Assembly (NCBI RefSeq): GCF_040869045.1
Contig: NC_090322.1
Coordinates: 196,229,477 to 196,293,476, forward strand
Source of the DNA: Eurosta solidaginis
Lineage: Eukaryota > Arthropoda > Insecta > Diptera > Tephritidae
DNA: 64,000 nt
Direction: 5' to 3'
Shown here: positions 11,093-22,246 of the stretch, one piece after another
How positions within the stretch are numbered: the stretch's first letter is position 1
Layout: each line of letters starts with the position of its first letter
The notes under the pieces: generated by a model
What the model was told of the DNA's origin: nothing
Seen by the model: only the letters and a program-made list of their open reading frames with translations
The model's database searches: none
Translations under genes and position numbers: made by a program

Positions 11093-12037
11093 GTGTTTCA
11101 ATCACTATTGGTATGATCTGATGTCTACCCAAGCTCCCACCATTTTGAGGATAATGACAAAGCAACTCCACCGTGAATTCCATTACAATTCTATTCCGAG
11201 CACACTTGATTATCTGTAATATATTCTAATGCTAGGGCACATCAGCCACATGATACAATTCCAAAATTTTAAAACAAGTATTAAAAGATCATCACCATTA
11301 AGGGAATGTGATTCGACTTTGCCAACACATCATGAATGTCCGTTCCTCTGTGAATAACTGTTTCGACGTCATCTTTAAAAGATACATCTTTATTAACCAA
11401 AGGCACTGATCTCATTTACTATAGATCAGGTACCATCGGTCAGTATAGTTTTTCGCAGTTTCAGACATTTCAAAAAGAGGAAGGACCAAAAGTAAACCAT
11501 ATGTCAACTCTGCAACGAAGAAAACCATATTGGTGCGAAAAGCATGCTTTATTGCCAACTCCAGTGAAGAAGAGACTGCATAGCTCTGCATAGAAAAAAT
11601 AGAAGACAACCGCCAAAGAAAATTGCCAAAACACGATATGAAAACCACGACCACGCGATTCATCCGAATCATCAAAGCAAGAATCTATACATGAATACAA
11701 GCATCTATAATACATTACGTAAAGTCCCAACTGGCTTGCTCTTGTCCCCGTTGTACAGTTTTTAAAGACCGCGATAGGGTCTAACATGTTATACACTACG
11801 TCCACACCGCTCCCTCTTGAGAAACACCACGCCAGGACTGGTTGGCCTTGTTTATAGGCGTCACTAAAAAGATGACGAACATCGGCTATATGTTATTATG
11901 TTCGCCATTTACGATCGGTATACCTACGTCGGGCAACTTCTTCAGCCCCTAACCTGCAGGGGGATATAAAGTATGAATGTTGGAGACTTCGAATTCAAAA
12001 CACAAGTCCCGAAAACTTAGCTGAGGACTGAAATTCA
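11093..12037. other. Unassigned DNA
   Basis: Two overlapping open stretches near 11412-11805 (minus) have no recognisable domain or codon signature. Nothing else was identified. Confidence 0.5.
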
Positions 12038-12184
12038 GAAACATATCCTAGTAACCATCGCCGTGTGTATATTTTGTAATTTTTCTCTAATATCATTAAC
12101 TAAAATACTCTTTGCGAAAAAATTGTCAAAATATAATGTGAAGTTTGAGAAAAATATAACTTGCACTTTGTAGGACTAAAATTG
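12038..12184 (-). repeat. Right arm of the imperfect inverted repeat
   Basis: Inverse match of 9396-9664: GAAACATATCCTAGTAACCA with CGCCGTGTGT at one end and TTGCACTTTGTAGGACTAAA at the other. Confidence 0.6.
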
Positions 12185-12207
12185 ACAGGGATACAAAACT
12201 ACATATA

Positions 12208-15200
12208 AACAATTAAGGAAGACTAAGTTCGGGTGTAACCGAATATTACATACTCAGTTGAGAGCTGTGGAGACAAAGTAAGGGAAAATCACCATGTTGT
12301 AAAAAGAACCTAGGGTAACCCTGGAATGTGTTTGTATGACATGTGTATCAAATGGAAGGTATTAAAGAGTATTTTAAGAGGAAGTGGGCCATAGTTCTAT
12401 AGGTGGACGCCTTTTCGAGATATCGCAATAAAGGTGGAGGAGTGACTCTAGAATTTATTTTGTACGATATGAGTATCAAATGAAAGGTGTTAATGAGTAT
12501 TTTAAGAGGGCGTGGGCCTTAGTTCTATATGTGGACGCCTTTTCGAGATATCGCCATAAAGGTGGACCAGGGGTCACTAGAATTTATTTGTACGATATGG
12601 GTATCAAATGAAAGGTGTTAATGAGTATTTTAAAAGGGAGTGGGCCTTAGTTCTATAGGTGGACGCCTTTTCGGAATATCATTATAAAAGTGGACCAGGG
12701 TTGACTCTAGAATGCGTTTGTACAATATGGGTATCAAACGAAATGTGGTAATAAGTGTTTTAAAAGGGAGTGGGCCTTAGTTCTATCGGTGGACGCCTTT
12801 TCGGGATATCGCCATAAACGTGGACCAGGGGTGACTCTAGAATGCGTTTGTACAATATGGGTATCAAATGAAAGGTGTTAATGAGTATTTTAAAAGGGCG
12901 TGGGCCTAAGTTCTATAGATGGACGCCTTTTCGAGATATCTAAAGATGGACCAGGGGTGACTCTAGAATTTGTTTGTACGATATGAGTATCAAATGAAAG
13001 GTGTTAATGAGTATTTTAAGAGGGCGTGGGCCTTAGTTCTATATGTGGACGCCTTTTCGAGATATCGCTATAAAGGTGGACCAGGGGTGACTCTAGAATG
13101 CATTTGTACAATATGGGTATCAAATGAAAGGTGTTAATGAGTATTTTAAAATGGTGTGGGCCTTAGTTCTATAGGTGGACGCCTTTTCCAGATATCGCCA
13201 TAAAGGTGGACCAGGGGTGACTCTAGAATTTGTTTGTACGATATGGGTATCAAATGAAAGGTGTTAATGAGTATTTTAAAAGGGAGTGGGCCTTAGTTCT
13301 ATGGGTGGACGCCTTTTCCGGATATCGCCATAAATGTGGACCAGGGGTGACTCTAGAATGCGTTTGTACAATATGGGTATCAAATGAAAGGTGTTAATGA
13401 GTATTTTAAAAGGGCGTGGGCCTTAGTTCTATAGGTGGACGCCTTTTCCAGATATCGCCATAAAGGTGGACCAGGGGTGACTCTAGAATTTGTTTGTACG
13501 ATATGGGTATCAAATGAAAGGTGTTAATGAGTATTTTAAAAGGGAGTGGGGCTTAGTTCTATGGGTGGACGCCTTTTCCGGATATCGCCATAAACGTGGA
13601 CCAGGGGTGACTCTAGAATGCGTTTGTACAATATGGGTATCAAATGAAAGGTGTTAATGAGTATTTTAAAAGGGTGTGGGCCTTAGTTCTATAGGTGGAC
13701 GCCTTTTCGAGATATCGCCATAAAGGTGGACCAGGGGTGACTCTAGAATTTGTTTGTACGATATGGGTATCAAATGAAAGGTGTTAATGAGTATTTTAAA
13801 AGGGCGTGGGCCTTAGTTCTATAGGTGGACGCCTTTTCAAGATATCGCCATAAAGGTGGACCAGGGGTGACTCTAGAATTTGTTTGTACGATATGGGTAT
13901 CAAATGAAAGGTGTTAATGAGTAGTTTAAAAGGGAGTGGGCCTTAGTTCTATGGGTTGACGCCTTTTCCGGATATCGCCATAAACGCGGACCAGGGGTGA
14001 CTCTAGAATGCGTTTGTACAATATGGGTATCAAATGAAAGGTGTTAATGAGCATTTTAAAAGGGCGTAGGCCTTATTTTTATAGGTGGACGCCTCTTCGG
14101 GATATCGCCATAAACGTGGACCAGGGGTGACTCTAGAATGCGTTTGTACAATATGGGTATCAAATGAAAGGTATTAATGAGTATTTTAAAAGGGCGTGGG
14201 CCTTAGTTCTATAGGTGGACGCCTTTTCGAGATATCGCCATAAAGGTGGGCCAGGGGTGACTCTAGAATTTTTTTGTACGATATTGGTATCAAATGAAAG
14301 GTGTTAATGAGTATTTTAAAAGGGAGTGGGCCTTAGTTCTATATGTGGACGCCTTTTCGGGATATCACCATAAACGTGGACCAGGGGTGACTCTAGAATT
14401 TGTTTGTACGATATGGGTATCAAATGAAAGGTGTTAATGAGTATTTTAAAAGGGAGTGGGCCTTAGTTCTATGGGTGGACGCCTTTTCCGGATATCGCCA
14501 TAAATGTGGACCAGGGGTGACTCTAGAATGCGTTTGTACAATATGGGTATCAAATGAAAGGTGTTAATGAGTATTTTAAAAGGGCGTGGGCCTTAGTTCT
14601 ATAGGCGGACGCCTTTTCCAGATATCGCCATAAAGGTGGACCAGGGGTGACTCTAGAATTTGTTTGTACGATATGGGTATCAAATGAAAGGTGTTAATGA
14701 GTATTTTAAAAGGGAGTGGGGCTTAGTTCTATGGGTGGACGCCTTTTCCGGATATCGCCATAAACGTGGACCAGGGGTGACTCTAGAATGCGTTTGTACA
14801 ATATGGGTATCAAATGAAAGGTGTTAATGAGTATTTTAAAAGGGCGTGGACCTAAGTTCTATAGATGGACGCCTTTTCGAGATATCGCCATAAAGATGGA
14901 CCAGGGGTGACTCCAGAATTTGTTTGTACGATATGAGTATCAAATGAAAGGTATTAATGAGTATTTTAAGAGGGCGTGGGCCTTAGTTCTATATGTGGAT
15001 GCCCTTTCGAGATATCGCCATAAAGGTGGACCAGGGGGGACTCTAAAATGAGTTTGTACGAATTGGATATCAAATTAAAGGTATTAATGAGAGTTTTAAA
15101 AGGGACTGGTGGTAGTTGTATATGTGAAGGCGTTTTCCAGATATCGACCAAAATGTGGACCAGGGTGACCCAGAACATCATCTGTTGGATACCGCTAATT

Positions 15201-15976
15201 TATTTATATATGTAATACCTGCCAAGATTTTAAGGGTTTTTTATTTCGCCCTGCAGAACTTTTTCATTTTCTTCTACTTAATATGGTAGGTATCACAACC
15301 ATTTTATAAAGTTTTTTCTAAAGTTATATTTCGCGTCAATAAAACAATCCAATTACCTTACCATGTGTGAGTTCAAGTAAGCACGTGAACTAAGTTCATT
15401 GAAGACATGTCGATTTTTGCCCAAGTTATCGTGTTAACGGCCATGCGGAAGGACTGACGGACGACTGTGTATAAAAACTGGGCGTGGCATCAACCGATTT
15501 CATAAAATAAATAAATAATAATTTTAAATTATCTTCTTTTAAAAGTGGGCGGTGCCACGCCCATTGTCCAAAATTTTACTAATTTTCTATTCTGCGTCAT
15601 AAGTTCAACTCATCTACCAAGTTTCGTCGCTTTATCTGTCTTTTGTAATGAATTATCGCACTTTTTCGGTTTTTCGAAATTTTCGATATCGAAAAAGTGG
15701 GCGTGGTTGTAGTCCGATATCGTTCATTTTAAACAGCGATCTGAGATGAGTTCTCAGGAACCTACATACCAAATTTCATCAAGATACCTCAAAATTTACT
15801 CAAGTTATCGTGTTAACGGACGGACGGACGGACATGGCTCAATCAAATTTTTTTTCGATCCTGATTATTTTGATATATGGAAGTCTATATCTATCTCGAT
15901 TCCTTTATATATGTACAACCAACCGTTATCCAATCAAACTTAATATACTCTGTGAGCTCTGCTCAACTGAGTATAA
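12208..15976 (-). mobile_element. HINE-A3, DINE-1-like element with expanded satellite
   Basis: Starts AACAATTAAGGAAGACTAAG with the stem-loop GTTCGG/CCGAAT and subTIR ATACTCAGTTGAG, and ends GCTCAACTGAGTATA. About 2.85 kb of its 3.77 kb is the 130-bp array. The body after the array is internally deleted compared with the copies at 4615 and 49699: the module at about 15300-15500 jumps from ATTACCTTACCATGTG into GAGTTCAAGTAAGCACG. A CGGACGGACGGACATGGC microsatellite precedes the terminal part. Confidence 0.8.
12320..15175. repeat. 130-bp satellite array, about 22 units, with higher-order structure
   Basis: Units start GTATTTTAAAA at 13141, 13271, 13401, 13531, 13661, 13791 and so on, an exact 130-bp period. 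Neighbouring units alternate between a TTTGTTTGTACGATATGG type and a TGCGTTTGTACAATATGG type. The units at 13271, 13401 and 13531 recur almost unchanged at 14441, 14571 and 14701, a shift of 1170 bp or nine units. This suggests unequal exchange or segmental duplication inside the array. Confidence 0.9.
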
Positions 15977-16330
15977 AAATAATAAGGGAGCTTAATAGAA
16001 AGAGTTTGACATTTTTTTGCGTTCTGAAATGTTTCCTATGAAATTTGTTTGAATAGTTTCAGTTAGAAAATGCAAAGAAGCTATTTCTTGAAACATCGAA
16101 AAAAAAAACAGAATTAAGTTTTCGAAACTTGATAAAAGTTGCCTCTTCTATTTTTTGGCTCGCTGCTGTATGGCTTGTAATAGTTTTAAACTTTTTTCTT
16201 TTAAATTTAGGTAAAATAATAATAATTATGCCATAAAATCAATCCATAAGCCAAGTTCAAACAGTTTATAAGCATTCGTTAAAGAACTATCCAATTCTTT
16301 CAATTTCTCGAATTTCGAACAATATCGAAA
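15977..16330. other. Unassigned AT-rich spacer
   Basis: No feature was recognised between HINE-A3 and the long hairpin element. Confidence 0.5.
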
Positions 16331-16782
16331 ATAAAATAATAAAAAAAAGTTTTTAAGTTAAACGGTTTTATTGAAAACAATACTTATGTACATGAAGTAA
16401 TAATAATACTAAAAGCTAGAAAAGAATTAGAATTAAATCATTAGGTACTATTCATCACATACACATCATCAGTCTAAGGCGTTGATCTGAAAATTAAATA
16501 AAAGCGTTAGGCGCGTGAAATTTCTAAAAATGTGAGGCATGTCATAACCTTATTAAGGTTCAGTTGGTTTTATATATGACTATCAAGAGAAATTTGGCGC
16601 GTCCAACGCTTTTATTTAATTGTCTGATCAACGCCATAGATTGATGAGGAGTGTGATGACTAGTACCTAGGACCTACCTAATTATTTTCTAGCTTTTAGT
16701 ATTATTATTACTTCATGTAAATATTGTTTTCAATAAAACCGTTTAACTTGAAAATGTTTTTTTTAATTATTTTATTTTCAAG
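16331..16782. mobile_element. Long foldback element with about 197-bp arms
   Basis: Arms 16331-16528 and 16589-16782 are imperfect inverse copies (roughly 80% paired). Shared blocks include AAACGGTTTTATTGAAAACA, AATAATACTAAAAGCTAGAA and ATTAAATAAAAGCGTT. The loop is about 60 bp. A transcript would fold into a long hairpin. It could be a MITE of unknown superfamily; no target duplication was identified. Confidence 0.72.
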
Positions 16783-17092
16783 TTTTTAGTCTTTATTTAA
16801 TTGCCTATTTTTGCTCATTCTATTTAGTTCATTTGGTGACTTATTATTATAAGGACTCTTTCCTGACAATTTGTTACAATCTAAGTCCTCAATACATAAT
16901 CCTTCCAAAGACTTTACTCGACTCTGCGCCACGTATGCTTGTCCCTCCTCCAAAAAAATGTATGTAATATTTGTTTCAAATATGAACCAAATCGGACATC
17001 ATAGGTCGCGTTCTATTCATGTATGTATTATGTGTTCCAAGAATGGACAATATCGGACCACAAACACGATTTTTTTGAATATTTTGATCCTT
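16783..17092. other. Spacer with a degraded repeat unit
   Basis: From about 16925 it holds a decayed ~115-bp unit, starting CTGCGCCACGTATGC, related to the units at 17093-17221. No gene was seen. Confidence 0.45.
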
Positions 17093-17221
17093 GCGCCACC
17101 TAGCGGCGCTTTTTTCATAGAGCGCTTTCTATTCTTGTATGTATTATCTGTTCCAAATATGAGCCCAATCGGACCACAAATACCATTTTTTGAATATCTC
17201 GATCATTGCGCCACCTAGCGG
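17093..17221. repeat. Two GCGCCACCTAGCGG motifs, 115 bp apart
   Basis: Perfect copies at 17093-17106 and 17208-17221. Each closes a unit containing TTGTATGTATTATCTGTTCC (or a variant) and ATCGGACCACAAA. The reverse complement CCGCTAGGTGGCGC fits the CTCF core consensus as I recall it. The same motif closes the 157-bp units at 18.5-20.5 kb. Confidence 0.7.
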
Positions 17222-17569
17222 CAATTTTTTCTTATTATTACATTGTCATCGGGTTCTGAACTATATTCCAAGTTTCAAGCTTGTAGCTTATCGTGAAGTT
17301 ACTTAAATTTCCAGCCAGCCAACCAGCCAGCCTGTCAAGTCAAGCTAAATAAAACTGTTTAGAAAGGGTGTGGTTTTAGCCTTTTAGTCACCCTTTTTTC
17401 AATATCGATCTATTCGGAGTCGAAAAAAATTTGTGTACGAAGTATGGTAAATGTATATAAATTGTTGCTCAAGTTATCATTTTAACAAATTCAATTCCTT
17501 TATACCATTACAAATCGACATTATACTTTTGAAGTTATACTTCTGTGTGTACAACAACAGCTTATTTTT
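17222..17569. other. Spacer with HINE-like remnant
   Basis: About 17350-17540 contains decayed HINE-type phrases (GTGTGGTTTTAGCC, TCAATATCGATCTATTC, GCTCAAGTTATC). It also has a CAGCCAGCCAACCAGCCAGC simple run near 17311-17330. No gene was seen. Confidence 0.45.
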
Positions 17570-17932
17570 AAATAAAAAGATGATACAAAAATTTTCAGGA
17601 CTACCTTTATATAAATGGACCAAAAATAGAAGGCAATTTTTCCTTTAATACAGACATAGTCTTGTTGAATTTTGACAAAAAAACTTTAACAATAGCTCTT
17701 GTAAAAGAAAATTGGGATTTAAAATTATAAAGGTAGAGCGCGTGTTTAAATTTTAAATAATCACTTAGTTAATCCCAAGTACATGGTTTGCCTTAAATTG
17801 AGAGATTGCGCTCCACCTTTTTTAGTCAAAATTCAACAAGACTACGTCTGTGTTAAAGGAAAAATTGCCTGCTATTTTTTGGTACATTTATATAAAGGTA
17901 GTGCTTAAAATTTTTTTATCATCTTTTTATTT
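17570..17932. mobile_element. Foldback MITE with about 108-bp inverted arms
   Basis: Arms 17570-17677 and 17824-17932 are inverse copies. The left has AATAAAAAGATGATAC and ATATAAATGGACCAAAAATA; the right has the complementary blocks. About 146 bp separate them. A partial related copy lies at 2594-2744. It has no coding capacity. Confidence 0.75.
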
Positions 17933-19294
17933 TAAATTTTTTAGTACTGCCTACAAAAAGGCAATTGCAACTTTGATTAGTAATTTACGCAATTTCTAAG
18001 TGAAAATTCTTATCTTTATTTGTTTGTTCAAAGTAGTAAATTCTCTTGGCTCTTGAATAGTGGGTTAAGCGGCTGATAGACGAACGAAAGTCCGAAATTA
18101 ACTACCTTGATCAGAATTAATTTGAAGATAATCCTCATAGTTTATTCCAAAGATTTAAGAGAATTAGGGGAATTTTCGTTGACAACACTGGCGAAAACAA
18201 CAGAATTCCACCTCGCATCATAACAAGAGAATTCCATCTCGTTTGTCAGCTACTTAATTTGCACAGCTGAAAATCGTGGTGAAATTCACATACGCCTGAA
18301 AGTCTAAAAGAATCGTGGTGAAAGTCGTCTACGCCTAAAAGTATGCAAGGACGTGCATTGAGTTGGGCCTTCAACGAGGCCTGCAACACTCAGGAGGCTA
18401 GCCATGAAGGTATGGCCTAATCTTTTAAATAGTTCGACTTGTGCGTTACGTAGCTCAAATTTTTTGATCAAACATTGCACTGTCACCGAGTTTTAAACTA
18501 TATTTTCTCTAGATATCCAGGAAGTTAGTTAAATATCGATTGCAAGATTCCCAATTTAAAACTAGTTTCCTCAAAATCTCGATCCATGCGCCACCTAGCA
18601 GAATTTTTTTGATAAAATACTGCATTGCCATCGGGTTCCGACCCCCGGCCCAAGTTTCAAGTCTCTAACTCACCGGCAAGTTACTCATAAATCGATCGCA
18701 AGATTCCCCTCGTTTTTCAAGGATTTTTAGTTATCTCAGTTAGCACGCCACCTGGCGGAACTTTGTTTTCTATAAATTGTATTGTCACCGGGTCTCGAAC
18801 TATGTGCTAAGTTACAAGTCTCTAGGTAACCGAGAAGTTAGTTGAAAATGGATTGAAAGATTTCCAAATTAATGTAAATTTTCCCAATATCTCTATCCAT
18901 GCGCCACCTAGCGGAATTTTTTTGATAAAGTATTGCATTGTTACCGGGTTCTGACTTACGGCTCAGGTTTCATATCTCCAGCTCACCGAGAAGTTACTCA
19001 AAAATCGATTGCAACATTCCCCTCGTTTTTCAAGGATTTGTAGTTATATCATTTAGCGCACCACCTAGCGGAACCTGGTTTTCTGCAAATTGTATTGTCA
19101 CCAGGCCTTGAACCGTGTGCCAAGTTTCAAGTCTCTAGGTCACCGGGAATTTAGTTAAAAATGTATTGAAGGATTCCGAAATGAAAATAAATTTTCTTAA
19201 TATCTCGATCCATGCGCCACCTAGCGAAAATTTTTTGACCAAATATTGCATTGTCACCGGGTTCTGACTCACAACCCAAGTTTCAAGACTCTAA

Positions 19295-19309
19295 CTCACC
19301 GGGAGGTTA
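19295..19309. repeat. Target-site duplication of the RNase H LINE (left)
   Basis: CTCACCGGGAGGTTA here pairs with CTCACCGGGAAGTTA at 20210-20224, matching at 14 of 15 positions. Confidence 0.82.
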
Positions 19310-20209
19310 GGTTAGGTTTTACTGGCCGGTCCATGAGGACCTCTCATAGACTGATTGAGTCCGTAGTGTTACCAGAAGTTTGTTTTAACGACCAAACTGA
19401 AAAACCCTATCAAAAACCAGGACCTTTGTTATAAAATAACTCCGTCCTCTTGGCAAATACTAGAAGAGTCCTAGGTTTTAAGCCACTTGCTGCTTCTAGA
19501 TCTGACAGCTGTATCACTCCTAATAGCTGAAGTCTTAGCCTGCCAAGCGCAGGGCACGAGCACAGAACGTGCTCGATCGTTTCCTCCTCCATCCCGCACT
19601 TCCTACATCTGCTATCACTGACCAAGCCTAATTTAAAGGCATGTGACGCCAGAAGGCAGTGTCCAGTCAGAATACCCGTCATGAGTCTACAGTCCTCTCT
19701 TTTTAATGATAGAAGCAACTTTGTTTGTCTAAGGTTGTAAGACCTGCACAGAATCTTCGATACTTTACAGCCCCGCGCTTGAACCCATGCCTTTCCTGCT
19801 TGGTCGATCATGTGCACCTCTCGCTTTCGCTTAATTTCGCCCAGTCTAATTGGGACGTCTACGGAGCAAGCTTCAATGGATGCGCCCTTTTTAGATAGTT
19901 GATCCGCTTTTTCATTCCCATCTATTGCCATATGCCCTGGGACCCAATATAGATGTATGATTCTCCCTGTCCTGATTCTCTCCAGGGACTGCTTACACTC
20001 TAACATGTATTTAGATGCTGCGGTATGCGAGATTATTGCCTTAATTGCTGCTTGACTGTCAATATAAAAGTTAATACGATTGCAGCTTGGGCTATTTTCT
20101 TCCAGGGTTTCTGCTGCTTTGGTTACGGCTACTATTTCCGCTTGGAAAACGCTACAGTAATCCGGCAGCCTGTAGGATATGTTTATTTCCGGATCAGCAC
20201 AGTATATCG
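19310..20209 (-). mobile_element. 5'-truncated LINE inserted in the dimeric array
   Basis: A 900-bp minus-strand LINE 3' fragment, flanked by a 15-bp target duplication and ending (minus strand) in CCTAACCTAACC. It interrupts the 157-bp array, and removing it restores the periodicity. Confidence 0.88.
19410..20208 (-). CDS. LINE RNase H and C-terminal zinc-finger fragment (open frame)
   Basis: This is the C-terminal part of a non-LTR retrotransposon ORF2 of the LOA/I type, which carry RNase H. The open frame runs back to the truncation point near 20208, so there is no native start. RNase H signatures in order are FQAEIVAV (catalytic E), YIDSQAAIKAI (catalytic D), then WVPGHMAIDGNEKAD (conserved H and D). 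A C-terminal CRKCGMEEETIEHVLC zinc-finger-like motif is followed by CPAL, common at LINE C-termini. The reverse transcriptase is missing, so it cannot act alone. No stop or frameshift interrupts the surviving part, which suggests a fairly recent insertion. The exact clade is uncertain. Confidence 0.85.
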
Positions 20210-20570
20210 CTCACCGGGAAGTTACTTAAAAATCGATCGCAAGATTGCCTGCGTTTCTTCAGGGATTTTCGGGGATTTTATTTTATCTCTATTCATGCCA
20301 CCTGGCGGCATTTTGTTTTCCACGAATTGTAGTGCCATCGACTCGCAAACTATGTGCTAAGTTTCAAGTCTCTGGATCACCGAGAAGTTAGTTAAAAGTC
20401 GATCGCAAAATTTCCATTTTAAAATTAATTTTCTATATATCCCGATCCATGCGCCTCCAAGCGGATTATTTTTTCACTTGCATTGTAATGTTCCCAGATC
20501 TGAACTAATGTTCTAAGAATCAAGTGTCTAGCTCAACGGGAAGTTACCGAAAATGACTTTTCCGGGGGTC

Positions 20571-21628
20571 AAAAATTCGTATGGAAATGAGGGGACAAAC
20601 ATGAAAGGGACTTAATATAAAGGTAGTAAAATTGTAATTTAAGCTCTTAATTAATTCTTCCGTTATTGTCGAATAGCAAACTTTTATATTATTTTCTTAT
20701 TCATAATTTTTCTTTATATTTTTAATTGACCGTCCTGTCACTCAGGTAACTTTATATCAAAATATGCTAAAATAAATCTAGTATGGTCTCGTATACAACA
20801 TTCATACATACAAAGCTGCATTGCGATCTCTCTTTGTATTCTATATAAATAATTCATTTTATCCCGGACGACAATAATGAATTTACGCTGACATTCATTC
20901 GTTGAAAGATGTCTCTAGTGGCACCATTTTGTTCCAACTATTTTTGTTGCCACTAAATAAATAAGTTCTATATATAGTACAAATAGACTAGTTTGAGGTA
21001 ATTTTTTTTTGCTGTAAAGAATTTGAGGGCCCAGTTTCCTGATCAGAAAAGTAATAGTTATGTATATTGTGTTTCGAAACTGCAGCCTCAGACATCTTAG
21101 TCAAATTTTGCTTCCTCTTTTACCATCACAACTTTTGTACCTCTTAAAAAACAATGGTATGTCCTACCCTCATGTATTTACTACAACAATGGCCTATAAA
21201 CGAGAAAATTGCAAAAGAGAACTTGTATTGCATAATGAATGAAAAAGTTATTTGCTTGCCGCTGTCGTTGGTTTTTAAGCAAAGGGTAAGCTGCTCCACA
21301 GGCAAGTAAGAAGCGGTTGACGGCCGATTCCCGATTATGGTTGACTGTTGCAATGGGTGAGGGGGAAATTTTAGCTAAAAGCAAACCTACTTAATTTATG
21401 CCAACTATGCTGGTTGGATATGTCCATTACCCTATGCTATAATAAAATTATAAGTAAAAAACTTGAAATCGAAAACTTGTCTTGTTGCTATCGAAAAGCC
21501 GTTGATTAATAATCGAAAAGTAGTGGATATGTTATCGATATGTATATATGTTATATGTGTGTAGAGGAGTAGGAGTGCAACGAATTTTTCACAAGCGTGT
21601 TATCGAAAATTTGTCAACAAAAATTTTA
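20571..21628. other. Unassigned DNA
   Basis: No gene or repeat family was recognised. A TATCGATA motif lies near 21535 in a stretch rich in ATCGAAAA words. Short open stretches at 21060-21384 show no domain. Confidence 0.5.
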
Positions 21629-22246
21629 GAATTTATTTAATAATTTGGGAAAAATTTAAACAACGTGACATCAGGACCGACAAGGCGACAGCTCTTTCGA
21701 TTATACCTTATAAATCTCTTCAAAGCCTTTTCTCCCGGGAGTGTGATTCGAACCCGCACTCCTCCGATAGTTGAAATGGTTACAAACGTATTCAGCTACG
21801 TCATGCCTTAGTTGTTGTAAAGTTTTCCCCAATTGGCTTCTTTTGCATATATTAATCTTCTACACATCACATGCTTCGTATGTAATTATGTGTTGAAGTT
21901 ATGCATGTTTGTAAGACGGTTTCAGAGAAACTGGTATTGTTGCTGTTTTTTGTTCTATTTATAGAACTGCAACGAATTTCCCAAATGTTGTCTGTTTGTA
22001 TGAGTTAATTGGGGATTGCCCGTATTGCTTTAAATGTATGAAAACATTTATTTCAAAGCAATTTTTAATTTTATAGTTTATTTAATAATTTGGGAAAAAT
22101 CTAAACCGCTGTCGCCTTGTTCGTCCTGATGTCACGTTGTTTAAATTTTTCCCAAATTATTAAATAAATTATAAAATTAAAAATTGCTTGAAATAAATGT
22201 TTTCATGCATTTAAAGCAATACGGGCAATCCCCGATTAACGCATAC
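21629..22246. mobile_element. Compound foldback element with a 109-bp hairpin and tRNA-like core
   Basis: Arms 21998-22106 and 22139-22246 are inverse copies with a 32-bp loop. They share GGGGATTGCCCGTATTGCTT and TTTATTTAATAATTTGGG. The loop and part of the right arm recur inverted at 21629-21691 (AACGTGACATCAGGACC, GACAAGGCGACAG), so there are two nested inverted repeats. Confidence 0.72.
21735..21812 (-). repeat. tRNA-like SINE head
   Basis: On the minus strand a perfect B box lies within GGGTTCGAATCA (21744-21755) inside a possible T arm (GAGTG...CACTC). An A-box-like GTAGCTGAATACG lies upstream. There is no intact acceptor stem, so this is more likely a SINE or pseudo-tRNA than a gene. 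Confidence 0.5.

Larger units (their letters stand above)
18430..20570. repeat. 157/313-bp dimeric tandem array bearing CTCF-like motifs
   Basis: Motifs close to GCGCCACCTAGCGG occur at 18588, 18745, 18901, 19058, 19214, 20295 and 20451. After removing the LINE and one 15-bp target duplication (915 bp), the steps are 157, 156, 157, 156, 166 and 156 bp. Two half-unit types alternate: one preceded by ATCTCGATCCAT, the other by CAAGGATTTTTAG. The true period is therefore about 313 bp. Other shared phrases are CACCGGGTTCTGA, CAAGTTTCAAGTCTCTA and CACCGGGAAGTTA. Confidence 0.85.

Noticed and set aside
12320..15175. CRISPR-like regular repeats
   Set aside because: Repeats are directly tandem with no unique spacers, in a clearly eukaryotic setting.
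21735..21812. Intact tRNA gene on the minus strand
   Set aside because: The B box is good, but the acceptor and anticodon stems cannot be drawn, so it is treated as a tRNA-like SINE head.
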